Source: Priestia koreensis (GTDB lineage: Bacteria; Bacillota; Bacilli; Bacillales; Bacillaceae_H). From it: a stretch of 64,000 nt of DNA. Positions within the stretch are counted from its first letter, which is position 1. Every line of letters starts with the position of its first letter. Location of the stretch: NCBI RefSeq assembly GCF_001274935.1, contig NZ_LILC01000011.1, positions 248,705 to 312,704 of the forward strand, written 5' to 3'. The notes under the pieces were generated by a model. The model made no database searches. It was not told the origin of the DNA and saw only the letters and a program-made list of their open reading frames with translations. Both the position numbers and the translations under genes were made by a program. Below are positions 46,631 through 55,868 of this stretch, in pieces.

Positions 46631-46708
46631 GCAATAGAGTCTGTAAAAAGAGGTTACTGCTTCTCTAATTAGGATACGAAGATTCTCTACCCCCTTTATC
46701 GTAGAATT

Positions 46709-46717
46709 TGTTATAAT
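46709..46717 (+). promoter_or_regulatory. Extended -10 promoter for spo0B-obg
   Basis: TG-T-TATAAT, a perfect extended -10 element, lies about 50 bases before spo0B. No strong -35 is needed for this class and none is obvious. Confidence 0.6.
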
Positions 46718-46764
46718 TAACAGTATGTGTACAAGTATGCTCGTGAAAGGTTAGGAGTGCTCAA

Positions 46765-47319
46765 ATGGATAAAGATTGGAATGTCGTAGAAGTACTTCGT
46801 TATGCTCGACATGATTGGTTAAATAGGCTACAGCTTATTAAAGGAAATCTTGCATTAAATCGCCTAGATCGAGTAGATGAAATTATTAATGAAATCATCA
46901 CCCAAGCAAAACATGAGTCAAATTTAACAAATACGCGGCTGCATATGTTAACAGAATTTATTATGACTTACCAATGGTGCAGTCACCCGATAGAGCTTGA
47001 AATCGAAGTTCTTGGAGAGATTAAGGATTTATCTATGTATGATGAGGCTATTACGGCATGGTGCAAGCAGTTCATTTCCTTGCTTGAGAGCGCCGTTGAT
47101 ATTCGCACGCAAAATCATTTGAGTATGTCTTTGCTAGTGGAGAAAGATCAGACTCGTTTCTTTTTTGATTTTAGTGGGATACTAGAACAAGAAGACCTCA
47201 TCCATCTATGGCTTAATCAAAAGAACAACAGTTCATTTCATATAAAAGAACAAACTACATCAAAAGAAGAGATAAGTGTTGTCGTAGAGCTTAAGGGCTT
47301 AGGCGACAGAACGGAGTGA
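46765..47319 (+). CDS. spo0B: Sporulation initiation phosphotransferase Spo0B
   Basis: A 184-residue phosphorelay protein that moves phosphate from Spo0F to Spo0A. It has the histidine-kinase-like helical hairpin with phosphorylated His in [19 protein letters not shown] (H16 here, equivalent to H30 of the longer B. subtilis protein). The C-terminal part is a degenerate ATPase-like domain without a nucleotide site. Its stop overlaps the ribosome site of obg, keeping the conserved spo0B-obg coupling. Confidence 0.94.
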   Translation: MDKDWNVVEVLRYARHDWLNRLQLIKGNLALNRLDRVDEIINEIITQAKHESNLTNTRLHMLTEFIMTYQWCSHPIELEIEVLGEIKDLSMYDEAITAWCKQFISLLESAVDIRTQNHLSMSLLVEKDQTRFFFDFSGILEQEDLIHLWLNQKNNSSFHIKEQTTSKEEISVVVELKGLGDRTE

Positions 47320-47324
47320 AAACA

Positions 47325-48611
47325 ATGTTTGTAGATCAGGTAAAGATATACGTAAAAGGTGGCGACGGAGGTAACGGAATGGTTGCCTTTCGTCGTGAAA
47401 AATATGTTCCAAAAGGTGGACCAGCAGGCGGAGACGGTGGTAACGGTGCAGACGTTATTTTCGAAGTGGAAGAAGGTCTTCGTACGTTAATGGATTTCCG
47501 CTATCAGCGCCACTTTAAGGCAACACGCGGTGAGCACGGAATGTCAAAAGGACAGCACGGTCGCAACTCACAGCCAATGGTAATTAAAGTGCCACCAGGA
47601 ACGGTTGTAACAGATGAACAAACGAAGGAAGTTATTGCGGATTTAACCGAGCACGGTCAGCAAGCAGTTATTGCAAAAGGTGGTCGCGGTGGCCGTGGTA
47701 ACACGCGTTTTGCATCACCAGCAAATCCTGCACCTCAAATCGCTGAAAACGGTGAGCCAGGACAAGAGCGTGATATCGTTCTTGAATTAAAACTTCTTGC
47801 AGATGTAGGTCTTGTTGGATTCCCAAGCGTAGGGAAGTCCACTCTATTATCCGTTGTGTCTGCAGCTAGACCGAAAATTGCTGAATATCATTTCACAACG
47901 ATCGTTCCAAACCTTGGAATGGTGGAAACAGAAGATAACAGAAGTTTCGTAATGGCAGATTTACCTGGATTAATTGAAGGCGCACACCAAGGTGTCGGAC
48001 TAGGACATCAGTTCTTACGTCATATTGAACGTACGCGCGTAATTGTGCATGTGATCGATATGTCTGGAATGGAAGGGCGCGATCCGTTTGAGGATTATCA
48101 AACGATTAACGCTGAACTAAAGGAATATAATCTTCGTCTAACAGAGCGTCCGCAAATTGTGGTTGCGAACAAAATGGACATGCCAGGTGCGGAAGAAAAT
48201 TTAAAAGCATTTAAAGAGAAGATTGAAGATGACGTAGAAATCTTCGCAATTTCTGCTGTAACGCGAAAAGGCCTTCGTGACCTACTGTTTGCGATTGTAA
48301 ATAAAGTTGAGACGACACCAGACTTCCCAATGGAAGAAGAAGAGGATCTATCAACTCATCGCGTTCTTTACAAGTTTGAAAAAGAAGATGCTGGCTTTGA
48401 TATTACGAGAGAAAGTGACGGCAAGTTTGTCCTTTCTGGCGATAAGATTGAAAAGCTCTTCAAGATGACAGACTTCTCACGCGACGAATCTGTACGTAGA
48501 TTCTCTCGTCAGCTTCGTGGTATGGGTGTCGATGAAGAATTGCGTAAGCGCGGTGCCGAAGATGGAGATATTATTAAGTTAATGGAATATGAATTTGAAT
48601 TTATTGACTAA
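47325..48611 (+). CDS. obg: GTPase Obg/CgtA
   Basis: A 428-residue essential GTPase in 50S assembly and stress signalling; in B. subtilis it also influences sporulation and sigma-B. The glycine-rich Obg domain (1-158, [20 protein letters not shown]) is followed by the G domain ([31 protein letters not shown]) and the C-terminal OCT domain (about 350-428). The ATG at 47325 is chosen over the GTG at 47316, which overlaps the ACGGAG site. Confidence 0.97.
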   Translation: MFVDQVKIYVKGGDGGNGMVAFRREKYVPKGGPAGGDGGNGADVIFEVEEGLRTLMDFRYQRHFKATRGEHGMSKGQHGRNSQPMVIKVPPGTVVTDEQTKEVIADLTEHGQQAVIAKGGRGGRGNTRFASPANPAPQIAENGEPGQERDIVLELKLLADVGLVGFPSVGKSTLLSVVSAARPKIAEYHFTTIVPNLGMVETEDNRSFVMADLPGLIEGAHQGVGLGHQFLRHIERTRVIVHVIDMSGMEGRDPFEDYQTINAELKEYNLRLTERPQIVVANKMDMPGAEENLKAFKEKIEDDVEIFAISAVTRKGLRDLLFAIVNKVETTPDFPMEEEEDLSTHRVLYKFEKEDAGFDITRESDGKFVLSGDKIEKLFKMTDFSRDESVRRFSRQLRGMGVDEELRKRGAEDGDIIKLMEYEFEFID

Positions 48612-48640
48612 TAAGTCGACAAAAAGGGGAGGAGCTTTGT

Positions 48641-49090
48641 TTGTCTAATCAAGATCAACAATTTTACTTAATTCGCGAAGACGTTTTGCCTGAAGCGATG
48701 CGTAAAACCCTTGAAGCAAAGCTTTTAATTGAACGAGGAAAAGCAGACTCTGTGGCAGATGCCGTTCAGATGGTTGATTTAAGCAGAAGTGCGTATTATA
48801 AATATCGTGATACGGTGTTTCCTTTTCATACAGTGGTTAAAGAACGGATTATCTCCCTCTTTTTCCATTTAGAAGATCGTTCAGGAACGCTCTCACATTT
48901 ATTGTCTGTTGTTGCGTCAAGTGGTTGTAACGTACTAACGATTCATCAAACGATCCCTCTTCAGGGGCGTGCGAACGTTACGCTCTCACTTGATACATCC
49001 GCAATACGAATTGAACTGAATGAATTATTAAGACATTTACGAAGCCTTGAATTTGTAGAAAAAGTAGATATTTTAGGTTCAGGGGCATAA
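48641..49090 (+). CDS. pheB: ACT-domain protein PheB
   Basis: A 149-residue protein with a DNA-binding-like N-terminal part ([20 protein letters not shown]) and a C-terminal ACT domain (about 70-140, [20 protein letters not shown]) that may bind an aromatic amino acid. It is annotated in B. subtilis as a chorismate-mutase-related protein, but its function is not settled. It begins at TTG with GGGGAGGAG upstream and is followed by pheA. Confidence 0.92.
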   Translation: MSNQDQQFYLIREDVLPEAMRKTLEAKLLIERGKADSVADAVQMVDLSRSAYYKYRDTVFPFHTVVKERIISLFFHLEDRSGTLSHLLSVVASSGCNVLTIHQTIPLQGRANVTLSLDTSAIRIELNELLRHLRSLEFVEKVDILGSGA

Positions 49091-49115
49091 GAGAACGTCA
49101 TAAGGAGAGAGTTTC

Positions 49116-49970
49116 ATGGGGAAAATCGGATACTTAGGACCAAAAGCAACCTTTACACATCAAGCCGTTCAATCGGTATTTCCTAATGAGGACTATATTC
49201 CGTATAAAACGATTCCAGCCTGCATTGATGCAGTGGCAAAAGGGGACGTATCATACGGAGTAGTTCCGCTTGAAAATACGCTTGAGGGATCGGTTAATCT
49301 AACCTTAAACTATTTGATTCACGAAACGAGAATGCCGATTGTTGGTGAGGTTGTGTTGCCTATACGCCAACATTTAATGGTGCATCCGCAAAATGAGGGG
49401 ATTAACGAGCGTTTAGAAGCCGTTTACTCTCATCCCCATGCCATTGCTCAATGCCATAAATTTTTGTATCAGTATTTATCGCACGCTGATATTCATGAGA
49501 CAAGCTCTACTGCATGGGCAGCACAATACGTTCAGGAATATCCAGAGCGCAAAATTGCTGCGATTGCAAATGAACTAGCAGCTGCAGAGTATGGTCTAAC
49601 GATTGCCAAAGGCGATATTCATGATTATAGCCATAATCATACGCGCTTTGTAGTGTTGCATAAAGAGTCAGATGCATTTGTTCCGTTCTCAAAAGAGGAT
49701 GGAGAAAAAACGACGCTGCTCGTTCAGCTTCCTGCTGATGATCAATCCGGATCTTTACATCAAGTGTTATCTGCTTTTGCATGGCGCAGGCTAAATCTAT
49801 CAAAGATTGAATCTCGCCCGATGAAAACAGGACTTGGCAATTATTTCTTCATCATTGATATTGAACAAAAGCTAGATGACGTACTCATTCCAGGAGCTAT
49901 TTCTGAACTTGAGGCTCTCGGATGTACCGTTTCAATACTTGGTACATATGCATATCAAGTCATGGAATGA
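49116..49970 (+). CDS. pheA: Prephenate dehydratase
   Basis: Converts prephenate to phenylpyruvate in phenylalanine synthesis. It is 284 residues, monofunctional. The catalytic domain has IGYLGPKATFTHQAV, YGVVPLENTLEGSVN and the HNHTRFVVL segment with the essential Thr-Arg. The regulatory ACT domain (about 200-280) has the Phe-binding IESRPMKTGLGNYFF motif, indicating feedback inhibition. Terminator hairpins follow. Confidence 0.97.
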   Translation: MGKIGYLGPKATFTHQAVQSVFPNEDYIPYKTIPACIDAVAKGDVSYGVVPLENTLEGSVNLTLNYLIHETRMPIVGEVVLPIRQHLMVHPQNEGINERLEAVYSHPHAIAQCHKFLYQYLSHADIHETSSTAWAAQYVQEYPERKIAAIANELAAAEYGLTIAKGDIHDYSHNHTRFVVLHKESDAFVPFSKEDGEKTTLLVQLPADDQSGSLHQVLSAFAWRRLNLSKIESRPMKTGLGNYFFIIDIEQKLDDVLIPGAISELEALGCTVSILGTYAYQVME

Positions 49971-49996
49971 AAAGAGAGAGCCTTTCGCTGAGGCCA

Positions 49997-50019
49997 CTAA
50001 AAAACTTCGGGTTTTTTAG
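49997..50019 (+). terminator. Terminator after pheA
   Basis: CTAAAAAAC (49997-50005) pairs with GTTTTTTAG (50011-50019) around a TTCGG loop, directly downstream of pheA. Confidence 0.75.
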
Positions 50020-50041
50020 ATGATCAGTAGAACGTAAGACA

Positions 50042-50086
50042 AAAAAGCTGGATCCATTCCGTTCTTTGGAATGGATCCAGCTTTTT
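50042..50086. terminator. Bidirectional hairpin terminator, 19-bp perfect stem
   Basis: AAAAAGCTGGATCCATTCC (50042-50060) and its exact complement (50068-50086) enclose a 7-base loop. An A-run on the left and T-run on the right allow termination in both directions between pheA and the convergent nifS-niaR unit. Confidence 0.85.
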
Positions 50087-50104
50087 CTCTATTATAAAGC
50101 AAAA

Positions 50105-50142
50105 AACGGCCAAGTTCCTTTCGAAATGGAAACTTGGCCGTT
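50105..50142. terminator. Second hairpin, probable terminator of the minus-strand nifS-niaR unit
   Basis: AACGGCCAAGTTCC (50105-50118) pairs with GGAAACTTGGCCGTT (50128-50142) with one bulged base. The A-run to its left is a U-run in minus-strand transcripts. Confidence 0.7.
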
Positions 50143-50162
50143 CTACCTGATGCAGTCGCTCT

Positions 50163-50274
50163 AGGTTGTTTGGAACGTAAGGTGGCGAGACTCCTGCGGG
50201 ATTAGCGTGACAGGTGAGACCCCGCAGAGCAGCGAGGAGGCTCACCGCACGCCCCGCGGAAAGCGAAGCAACCT
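50163..50274. repeat. GC-rich intergenic repeat element with interleaved stems
   Basis: A 112-base segment much richer in G+C than its surroundings. It is closed by AGGTTG (50163-50168) and CAACCT (50269-50274). Inside, CTGCGGG (50194-50200) pairs with CCCGCAG (50221-50227), and GGTGAG (50213-50218) pairs with CTCACC (50241-50246). The two stems are interleaved, so a pseudoknot is possible. From memory it looks like a dispersed repeat seen in many Bacillaceae genomes (the GACTCCTGCGGG and CCCCGCGGAAAGCGAAGC blocks). It would be transcribed as the 3' end of nifS-niaR mRNA. Confidence 0.7.
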
Positions 50275-50357
50275 GTAGTGGAAATCAACCGACTCCGTTA
50301 TGAACGCAATCCTTTACGGACTTTTTCAGTGGCGGCCTTTCACGGGCTCCTTCTTTT

Positions 50358-50900
50358 TTATGATTCAATTAAAAAGCCCTCTTTTCGCAATGCTGCGCAA
50401 GCTTCTTGTAACTTTTTCGGTGTATCAGCTTCGATCGTATGAAGGTGCGTTCCATCTGTGAGCTGTGATAAGTAAGAGGCGTTTGTGTTTTTTACGTGTT
50501 CGAGAAATGTTTCCACTTCTTTGCGCGTACTCACCATGATGGAAGCCGTTAGTTCACCGTAAATTGGATGCTCAACGATTACATCACGAACGCGAACGCC
50601 GTGATCAACAAGTAAAAAGAGTTCACGATCAGCTGTTTCAGGTCCGTGCTGACAAGCGATAATTTGTTCATAGCGTCCCTTTTGATCAGGTGTTTGCATG
50701 TAGAGGTAACCTTGACTTGTCGCAATGATAGGCTCATTTTTTGCCTTCAACAATGAAATATCCTGAACAATAACCTGTCTGCTTACGTTTGTGCGTTTTG
50801 ACAGCTCACTTCCTGTTAGCGGTACGCCTTCTGTTTGCAACCATTCTAAAATAAGAGTTCGGCGCTGTTCACCGAGAATTTTTTTGTTTGCTTCTGTCAT
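50358..50900 (-). CDS. niaR: Transcriptional repressor NiaR of NAD biosynthesis
   Basis: A 180-residue niacin-responsive repressor (YrxA). It has an N-terminal HTH_11 winged helix (about 8-60, GSELSKRTNVSRQVIVQDIS) and a C-terminal 3H domain with three conserved histidines (VDHGVRVRDVIVEHPIYG and LTDGTHLHTIEA). With nicotinate as corepressor, the family blocks nad operons. ATG with AGGGAG nine bases upstream. It is 42 bases downstream of nifS in the same operon, so it probably regulates its own expression through the shared operator. Confidence 0.95.
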   Translation of the reverse strand: MTEANKKILGEQRRTLILEWLQTEGVPLTGSELSKRTNVSRQVIVQDISLLKAKNEPIIATSQGYLYMQTPDQKGRYEQIIACQHGPETADRELFLLVDHGVRVRDVIVEHPIYGELTASIMVSTRKEVETFLEHVKNTNASYLSQLTDGTHLHTIEADTPKKLQEACAALRKEGFLIES

Positions 50901-50942
50901 GTTTTAACGCTCCCTACTAAATCAATGAATTTATTTCTTATT

Positions 50943-52070
50943 TTACACAGTTTTAGGTGATAAAGTCTTTTCATTTGGGTTAGGATTTTCTGCAAAGGTT
51001 CGTTTAAGAACGTCGACGAAAGATCGAATATGATCAGTCGTTGTGTGACGTCCAAACGATACACGCACAAATTGCTTTGCCTCAGCTGCTGTTTTCCCAA
51101 GAGCAAGCATAGAGTAGGAGGGGTGCTGATGTCCTACCTGACAAGCGCTCCCTGTTGAAATAGCTATGTTGTACCGATTACATTGTAGCATAATATATTG
51201 TCCTTGAAGCCAGTGGACGCTTATTCCAACGATTGATGGCAATACTTCGCCATCTCCCTCAACAGTGACAGGAAGGTGATAGAAAGAAAGGAGGGCCTGA
51301 AGATGTTTCCGTAGCTGCGTATGTCCGATACGGGTATTGTCCATCTCTTTATAAGCAAGTTCACTAGCAGTCGTGAATGCTGCAATGGAAGGAGTATCTA
51401 CCGTGCCTTTTTGCGTGTATGTACTGATCGATGGATGTAAATAAAGCAGACCACAGCCCTTTGGACCATAAATTTTGTGACTGGATGCAGCGAGGCTATG
51501 AACGTGCCATCTTTTTAGATCAATCGGAAGCTTGCCAAAAGATTGAACAACATCACAGTGAACAAAAATGCCGCGCTCCTCTGCAAGCAAAGTAATCTCC
51601 TCAATGGGCTGAATCGCCCCCATTTCATGATTTACGTGCTGAAAAATAAATAGCACCGTATCCTCACGAATGGCCAACCGCAGTTCTTCTACACACACTC
51701 TGCCGTTCTTTTCAACGGCAAGATAAGTAATCTCATAGCCTTCTTTCTCAAGCTCCCCACACGTATGTAGAATGGACGCATGCTCCATTTTAGTCGTAAT
51801 AATATGCTTTCCGTTTTGTGCGGATGCTAAAAGAGCGCGTATGCCGTACTCATTTGCTTCTGTCCCTCCGCTTGTAAAAAAGACCCCGTTTTTATCACCG
51901 TTAACTAGCTCAGCAAGCTTTTCTTTACACGCCTCTATTAAGGAATGAGCGGTTGTACCAACGTCATGAAGACTGTGAGTGTTTCCGTAAATATTCGTTG
52001 CAACCTGCCTGTATACATCAATGGCTTCCGTTCTCATAGGTGTTGTGGCCGCATAGTCAAGATAAATCAT
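50943..52070 (-). CDS. nifS: NifS-type cysteine desulfurase for NadA Fe-S cluster
   Basis: A 375-residue PLP-dependent cysteine desulfurase. In B. subtilis this one matures the [4Fe-4S] cluster of quinolinate synthase. It shows the N-terminal YLDYAATTPMRTEAI, the PLP lysine in AASSHKIYGPKGCGLLY, and the catalytic cysteine in STGSACQVGHQHPSY. It is transcribed divergently from nadBCA and shares a 93-base regulatory region with it. Confidence 0.95.
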   Translation of the reverse strand: MIYLDYAATTPMRTEAIDVYRQVATNIYGNTHSLHDVGTTAHSLIEACKEKLAELVNGDKNGVFFTSGGTEANEYGIRALLASAQNGKHIITTKMEHASILHTCGELEKEGYEITYLAVEKNGRVCVEELRLAIREDTVLFIFQHVNHEMGAIQPIEEITLLAEERGIFVHCDVVQSFGKLPIDLKRWHVHSLAASSHKIYGPKGCGLLYLHPSISTYTQKGTVDTPSIAAFTTASELAYKEMDNTRIGHTQLRKHLQALLSFYHLPVTVEGDGEVLPSIVGISVHWLQGQYIMLQCNRYNIAISTGSACQVGHQHPSYSMLALGKTAAEAKQFVRVSFGRHTTTDHIRSFVDVLKRTFAENPNPNEKTLSPKTV

Positions 52071-52129
52071 CGTTTTCCCTCTCCCTTTAAAAAAGATCTT
52101 GTATTTAGTTTAATAATGTGTAAATATAT

Positions 52130-52141
52130 GTGTCAAGACAC
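52130..52141. promoter_or_regulatory. NiaR operator between nifS and nadB
   Basis: A perfect 12-base palindrome GTGTCAAGACAC. On the minus strand its TTGACA core doubles as a -35 hexamer for nifS. On the + strand it lies just downstream of A+T-rich -10-like sequence for nadB (about 52121-52129), so one bound repressor could block both promoters. It matches the general form of known NiaR boxes. Confidence 0.75.
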
Positions 52142-52163
52142 TTGTAAAAGAAAGAGGGATAAA

Positions 52164-53708
52164 ATGATCGCTGCAGATGTCATTATCATTGGAAGTGGTC
52201 TAGCCGCTTTTGCAGTCGCTGAGAAGCTATGTCTACACAAACGAGTGTTAATGCTATCCAAACAGCACCATCTTCATAGTAATTCCATTCGTGCTCAAGG
52301 TGGGGTTGCCGCCGCACTATTCGAACATGACTATGGAGAACAACATTATAACGATACGCTTCTTGCAGGAAGATTCCATAATCATGAGGAGCACACAAAG
52401 CTTTTAGTAAAAGAAGGTCCATTATACATACAGCAGCTCATAAACAGAGGAATACAGTTTGATTGTGGACCAAATGGACAGCTAGAGCTTGGACGAGAAG
52501 GTGGTCATAGAAAAAGAAGAATTGTTCATGCCGGTGGTGATCAAACTGGTGAGACGCTTATGAGTTTTTTCTCACGTCGAGTTCTTCCACATATTCGTTT
52601 GCATGAGTATGAAATGATTCAAGATGTCATCGTTGAAGAAGGAGTATGCAGAGGAGTTGTTAGTCGTAGAAACGACGGACAGCTTTGTTATTACTATGCG
52701 CCTGCTGTCGTTTTGGCAACGGGTGGATGCGGGGCTTTGTTCACAGCAACAACGAACGATGCATCTGTTACTGGTGACGGACTGGCAGTGGCGTATCGGG
52801 CAGGAGCAGAGCTAATTGATTTGGAATTTATGCAGTTTCATCCTACGCTCTTACGTGTTGGCAGTCGTGCTGTCGGCCTTGTATCAGAAGCTGTAAGAGG
52901 AGAGGGAGCAGTTTTAGTCACAGATGAAGGCGTGCCGTTTATGAATGAGGTTCATCCACTTGGTAGTTTAGCACCGAGGGATATTGTTGCGCGCGAGATC
53001 GACAAACGAATCAAAAAGGGAGAGCCTATTTATTTGTCGGTCAAACATGTGAAGGATTTCTCAAATAAATTTCCTGGCTTGACCAATTTGTGCAGGCGTC
53101 ATCATATTTCTATTGATGAACGGATTCCGGTTGTGCCTGGTGCTCACTTTTTAATGGGTGGAGTAAAAGTAAATAAGTACGGAGAAACGTCCATAAAGGG
53201 TCTATACGCAGTCGGTGAAGTAGCTTGTACAGGCGTACATGGTGCGAACCGACTAGCAAGCAATTCACTGTTAGAATGTCTTGTATTTGGCAATCTTGCC
53301 GCACAGCACATTCGCCAAAATCATTACCTATTTCAAGAAGTCGATCATCAAACGACGATCGCCCAAAGCGTCTCAGTAGATCTTCCAGACAAAGAGACGA
53401 TTCAGCAGTGGGCAACAAAGACGCTTGGAATCGTTCGGAGAAAAGAAGAATTAGAACGAGTGATTGAGCGAATTCAACCGTTCAATGAAAATATTCAACA
53501 GAACCAACTTTCCTCTCATACCAATGAGGATGTGATGAAAATTAATATGCTGACGGTTGTCCTTTTAATGGCGGAAGCGGCATTAAAACGAGAGGAAAGT
53601 CGAGGTGCACATTATCGCACCGATTTTCCCGTTGAACACGATAAAAAGTGGAAAAACAAACGGATCAGTCACCAACGTAAACAAGTTAGCGGGGCGGGGA
53701 GTTTATGA
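52164..53708 (+). CDS. nadB: L-aspartate oxidase
   Basis: An FAD enzyme that oxidises L-aspartate to iminoaspartate, the first step of de novo NAD synthesis. It is 514 residues from the ATG at 52164, which has AGAGGGAT upstream; the frame is open further back but overlaps nifS on the other strand. The FAD-binding VIIIGSGLAAFAVAEKL, the SIRAQGGVAAAL motif and the active-site HPTLL region and GAHFLMGGVKVN are visible. It overlaps nadC by four bases (ATGA). Confidence 0.96.
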   Translation: MIAADVIIIGSGLAAFAVAEKLCLHKRVLMLSKQHHLHSNSIRAQGGVAAALFEHDYGEQHYNDTLLAGRFHNHEEHTKLLVKEGPLYIQQLINRGIQFDCGPNGQLELGREGGHRKRRIVHAGGDQTGETLMSFFSRRVLPHIRLHEYEMIQDVIVEEGVCRGVVSRRNDGQLCYYYAPAVVLATGGCGALFTATTNDASVTGDGLAVAYRAGAELIDLEFMQFHPTLLRVGSRAVGLVSEAVRGEGAVLVTDEGVPFMNEVHPLGSLAPRDIVAREIDKRIKKGEPIYLSVKHVKDFSNKFPGLTNLCRRHHISIDERIPVVPGAHFLMGGVKVNKYGETSIKGLYAVGEVACTGVHGANRLASNSLLECLVFGNLAAQHIRQNHYLFQEVDHQTTIAQSVSVDLPDKETIQQWATKTLGIVRRKEELERVIERIQPFNENIQQNQLSSHTNEDVMKINMLTVVLLMAEAALKREESRGAHYRTDFPVEHDKKWKNKRISHQRKQVSGAGSL

Positions 53709-54544
53709 TAAATCGATTAAAGCTATCACAGCAATTACAGGCGTTTTTAATAGAGGATATTGGCGATCGGGATGTGACGAGCACGGCCATTTTCGCTGAC
53801 GATGAGCAGGGCGAAGGGATATTTCGAGCGAAAGAAGACGGAGTGTTCTCAGGAGAGCTTGTGCTAGTTGAAGGGTTTCGCTGCGTTGATTCACGAGTGA
53901 CGTGCGAGTTGCATGTAAAAGATGGACAGCAAATAAAAAGCGGGGAAGTAATTGCAAAGGTGACGGGGCCAATTCGAGCGATTCTCACAGGAGAGCGCGT
54001 AATGTTGAACGTCATTCAGCGAATGAGTGGGATCGCTACGTTAACACACCATGCTGTTTCTCGATTAAATAGTTCACATACAAGAATTTGTGATACAAGA
54101 AAAACAACCCCTGGGCTTCGTATGTTTGAAAAGCATGCGGTGCGCTGTGGAGGCGGATACAATCATCGCTTTGGATTATATGACGGGGTCATGATTAAGG
54201 ATAATCATATTGCGCATATGGGATCCATTCAGACGTGCGTGGAGAAAGTGAGAAGTGAGCTTGGTCATATGGTGAAAGTGGAGGTAGAGATTGAGAATTA
54301 TGAGCAGCTTCTACAGGCGATTGAAGCAGAAGTAGATGTTATTATGTTTGATAATTGTAGCCCAGATTTTTTGAAGGAACATCTTCATCTCGTTCCCTCT
54401 CATATTAAGACAGAGGTATCAGGTGGAATTAAAATTCAAGACTTGGTGCAGTATCAGGATACAAACGTCGATTATATTTCACTCGGAGCGCTTACGCATT
54501 CTAGCAAGGCACTAGATATCTCGTTGGATGTAACGCAACGATAA
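53705..54544 (+). CDS. nadC: Nicotinate-nucleotide pyrophosphorylase (carboxylating)
   Basis: Quinolinate phosphoribosyltransferase, 279 residues. It converts quinolinate and PRPP to nicotinate mononucleotide and CO2. Family motifs are EDIGDRDVTS near the N-terminus, RMSGIATLTHHAV, CDTRKTTPGLRMFEKHAVRCGG and KDNHIAHMG, which together form the substrate site. Its start overlaps the nadB stop and nadA follows after 12 bases. Confidence 0.97.
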   Translation: MINRLKLSQQLQAFLIEDIGDRDVTSTAIFADDEQGEGIFRAKEDGVFSGELVLVEGFRCVDSRVTCELHVKDGQQIKSGEVIAKVTGPIRAILTGERVMLNVIQRMSGIATLTHHAVSRLNSSHTRICDTRKTTPGLRMFEKHAVRCGGGYNHRFGLYDGVMIKDNHIAHMGSIQTCVEKVRSELGHMVKVEVEIENYEQLLQAIEAEVDVIMFDNCSPDFLKEHLHLVPSHIKTEVSGGIKIQDLVQYQDTNVDYISLGALTHSSKALDISLDVTQR

Positions 54545-54556
54545 GGGGGAGATGGA

Positions 54557-55660
54557 ATGAGTATTTTAGATACGTGGTCTCGCAACGAGACACTACCGGA
54601 GCAATACAAAACGATGAACGTGAACGACATGGAGCAGCGAGTGCGAGAAATCAAAGAAAGCATGGGGGAAAAGCTTCTTATTTTAGGTCATCATTATCAA
54701 AAAGAAGAAGTGTATCAATTTGCCGACTTTGCCGGAGATTCATTGGAACTTGCCCAAATTGCGGCTAAAAATCGGAAAGCAGAGACGATTGTATTTTGCG
54801 GCGTTCATTTTATGGCCGAAACCGCAGATATTTTAACAGAAAAGGACCAGGTCGTGATCTTGCCAGATATGAGAGCAGGTTGTTCAATGGCTGATATGGC
54901 AAATATGGAGCAAACAAGAAGGGCATGGACAGAACTCATGCATCTATTTGGCGACACAATCATTCCGTTAACCTATGTGAATTCAACCGCAGATATTAAA
55001 GCATTCGTAGGTGAACACGCGGGAGTAACGGTGACGTCTTCGAATGCAAAGAAGATGGTTCAGTGGGCATTCGAGCAAAAGGAGCGCATTTTATTTTTAC
55101 CTGATCAGCACCTAGGGCGGAATACGGCCTACGATTTAGGCATTCCGTTGACACAAATGGCAATATGGGACCCAATTGGTCATAAGCTTGAAGCGCTCTG
55201 TCCACTTGAAGATATCAAGGTTATTTTATGGAAGGGCCACTGTTCCGTACATGAAAATTTTACGTTGCAAAACGTTCATGATATTCGAAAGACTGATCCA
55301 GAGATGAATGTGATCGTTCATCCAGAATGTCATCACGAGGTTGTAGCCATCTCTGACTATGCGGGATCAACAAAATATATTATTGATACAATTAACAAGG
55401 CAGACCCGGGAACAGCGTGGGCCATCGGTACGGAAATGAACTTAGTGAACAGGATTAAACAAAATCATCCCGATAAAACGATTTTGTCACTAAACCCTCA
55501 CATGTGTCCGTGCTTAACAATGAATCGAATCGATCTTCCTCATTTGTTATGGGCATTGGAAAACGTGGAACAAGGAAAAATTACAAATCAAATTACCGTC
55601 GACAAAAAAACAAGTCATGAAGCAATTCGTGCATTAGAACGAATGCTTCAGCATATTTAA
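54557..55660 (+). CDS. nadA: Quinolinate synthase A
   Basis: A [4Fe-4S] enzyme of 367 residues that condenses iminoaspartate with dihydroxyacetone phosphate to quinolinate. Cluster cysteines are recognisable in [21 protein letters not shown] and the C-terminal [28 protein letters not shown] is the conserved N-terminal block. GGGGGAGA-type ribosome site upstream. This is the last gene of nadBCA; its cluster is supplied by the divergent nifS. Confidence 0.97.
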   Translation: MSILDTWSRNETLPEQYKTMNVNDMEQRVREIKESMGEKLLILGHHYQKEEVYQFADFAGDSLELAQIAAKNRKAETIVFCGVHFMAETADILTEKDQVVILPDMRAGCSMADMANMEQTRRAWTELMHLFGDTIIPLTYVNSTADIKAFVGEHAGVTVTSSNAKKMVQWAFEQKERILFLPDQHLGRNTAYDLGIPLTQMAIWDPIGHKLEALCPLEDIKVILWKGHCSVHENFTLQNVHDIRKTDPEMNVIVHPECHHEVVAISDYAGSTKYIIDTINKADPGTAWAIGTEMNLVNRIKQNHPDKTILSLNPHMCPCLTMNRIDLPHLLWALENVEQGKITNQITVDKKTSHEAIRALERMLQHI

Positions 55661-55668
55661 TAATAAAT

Positions 55669-55703
55669 AAAAAAGATGATACGATGCGGTATCATCTTTT
55701 TTA
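55669..55703 (+). terminator. Terminator after nadA
   Basis: AAAAAGATGATA (about 55670-55681) pairs with TATCATCTTTTT (about 55690-55701), with flanking A and T runs that may allow bidirectional use. Confidence 0.88.
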
Positions 55704-55803
55704 TTAGAAGTGGCATGTGTTGAAGGATGCAACTTGTTTTTTTGAAGTGGTGGTTATCAATGAATAAAGTTCAGTTTCCAAGCATATGTTGTGATGAACC
55801 AAT

Positions 55804-55833
55804 AGTAACAATTCCATTACGTAGACATACAGT
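55804..55833 (+). promoter_or_regulatory. Possible sigma-E promoter for safA
   Basis: AGTAACA at 55804-55810 and CATACAGT at 55826-55833, spacer 15, about 35 bases before safA. The -10 is good and the -35 moderate. safA is sigma-E dependent in B. subtilis. Confidence 0.45.
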
Positions 55834-55868
55834 GTCTAGTAATTCTTTCTAGTCGGGAGGGAAAAGAC

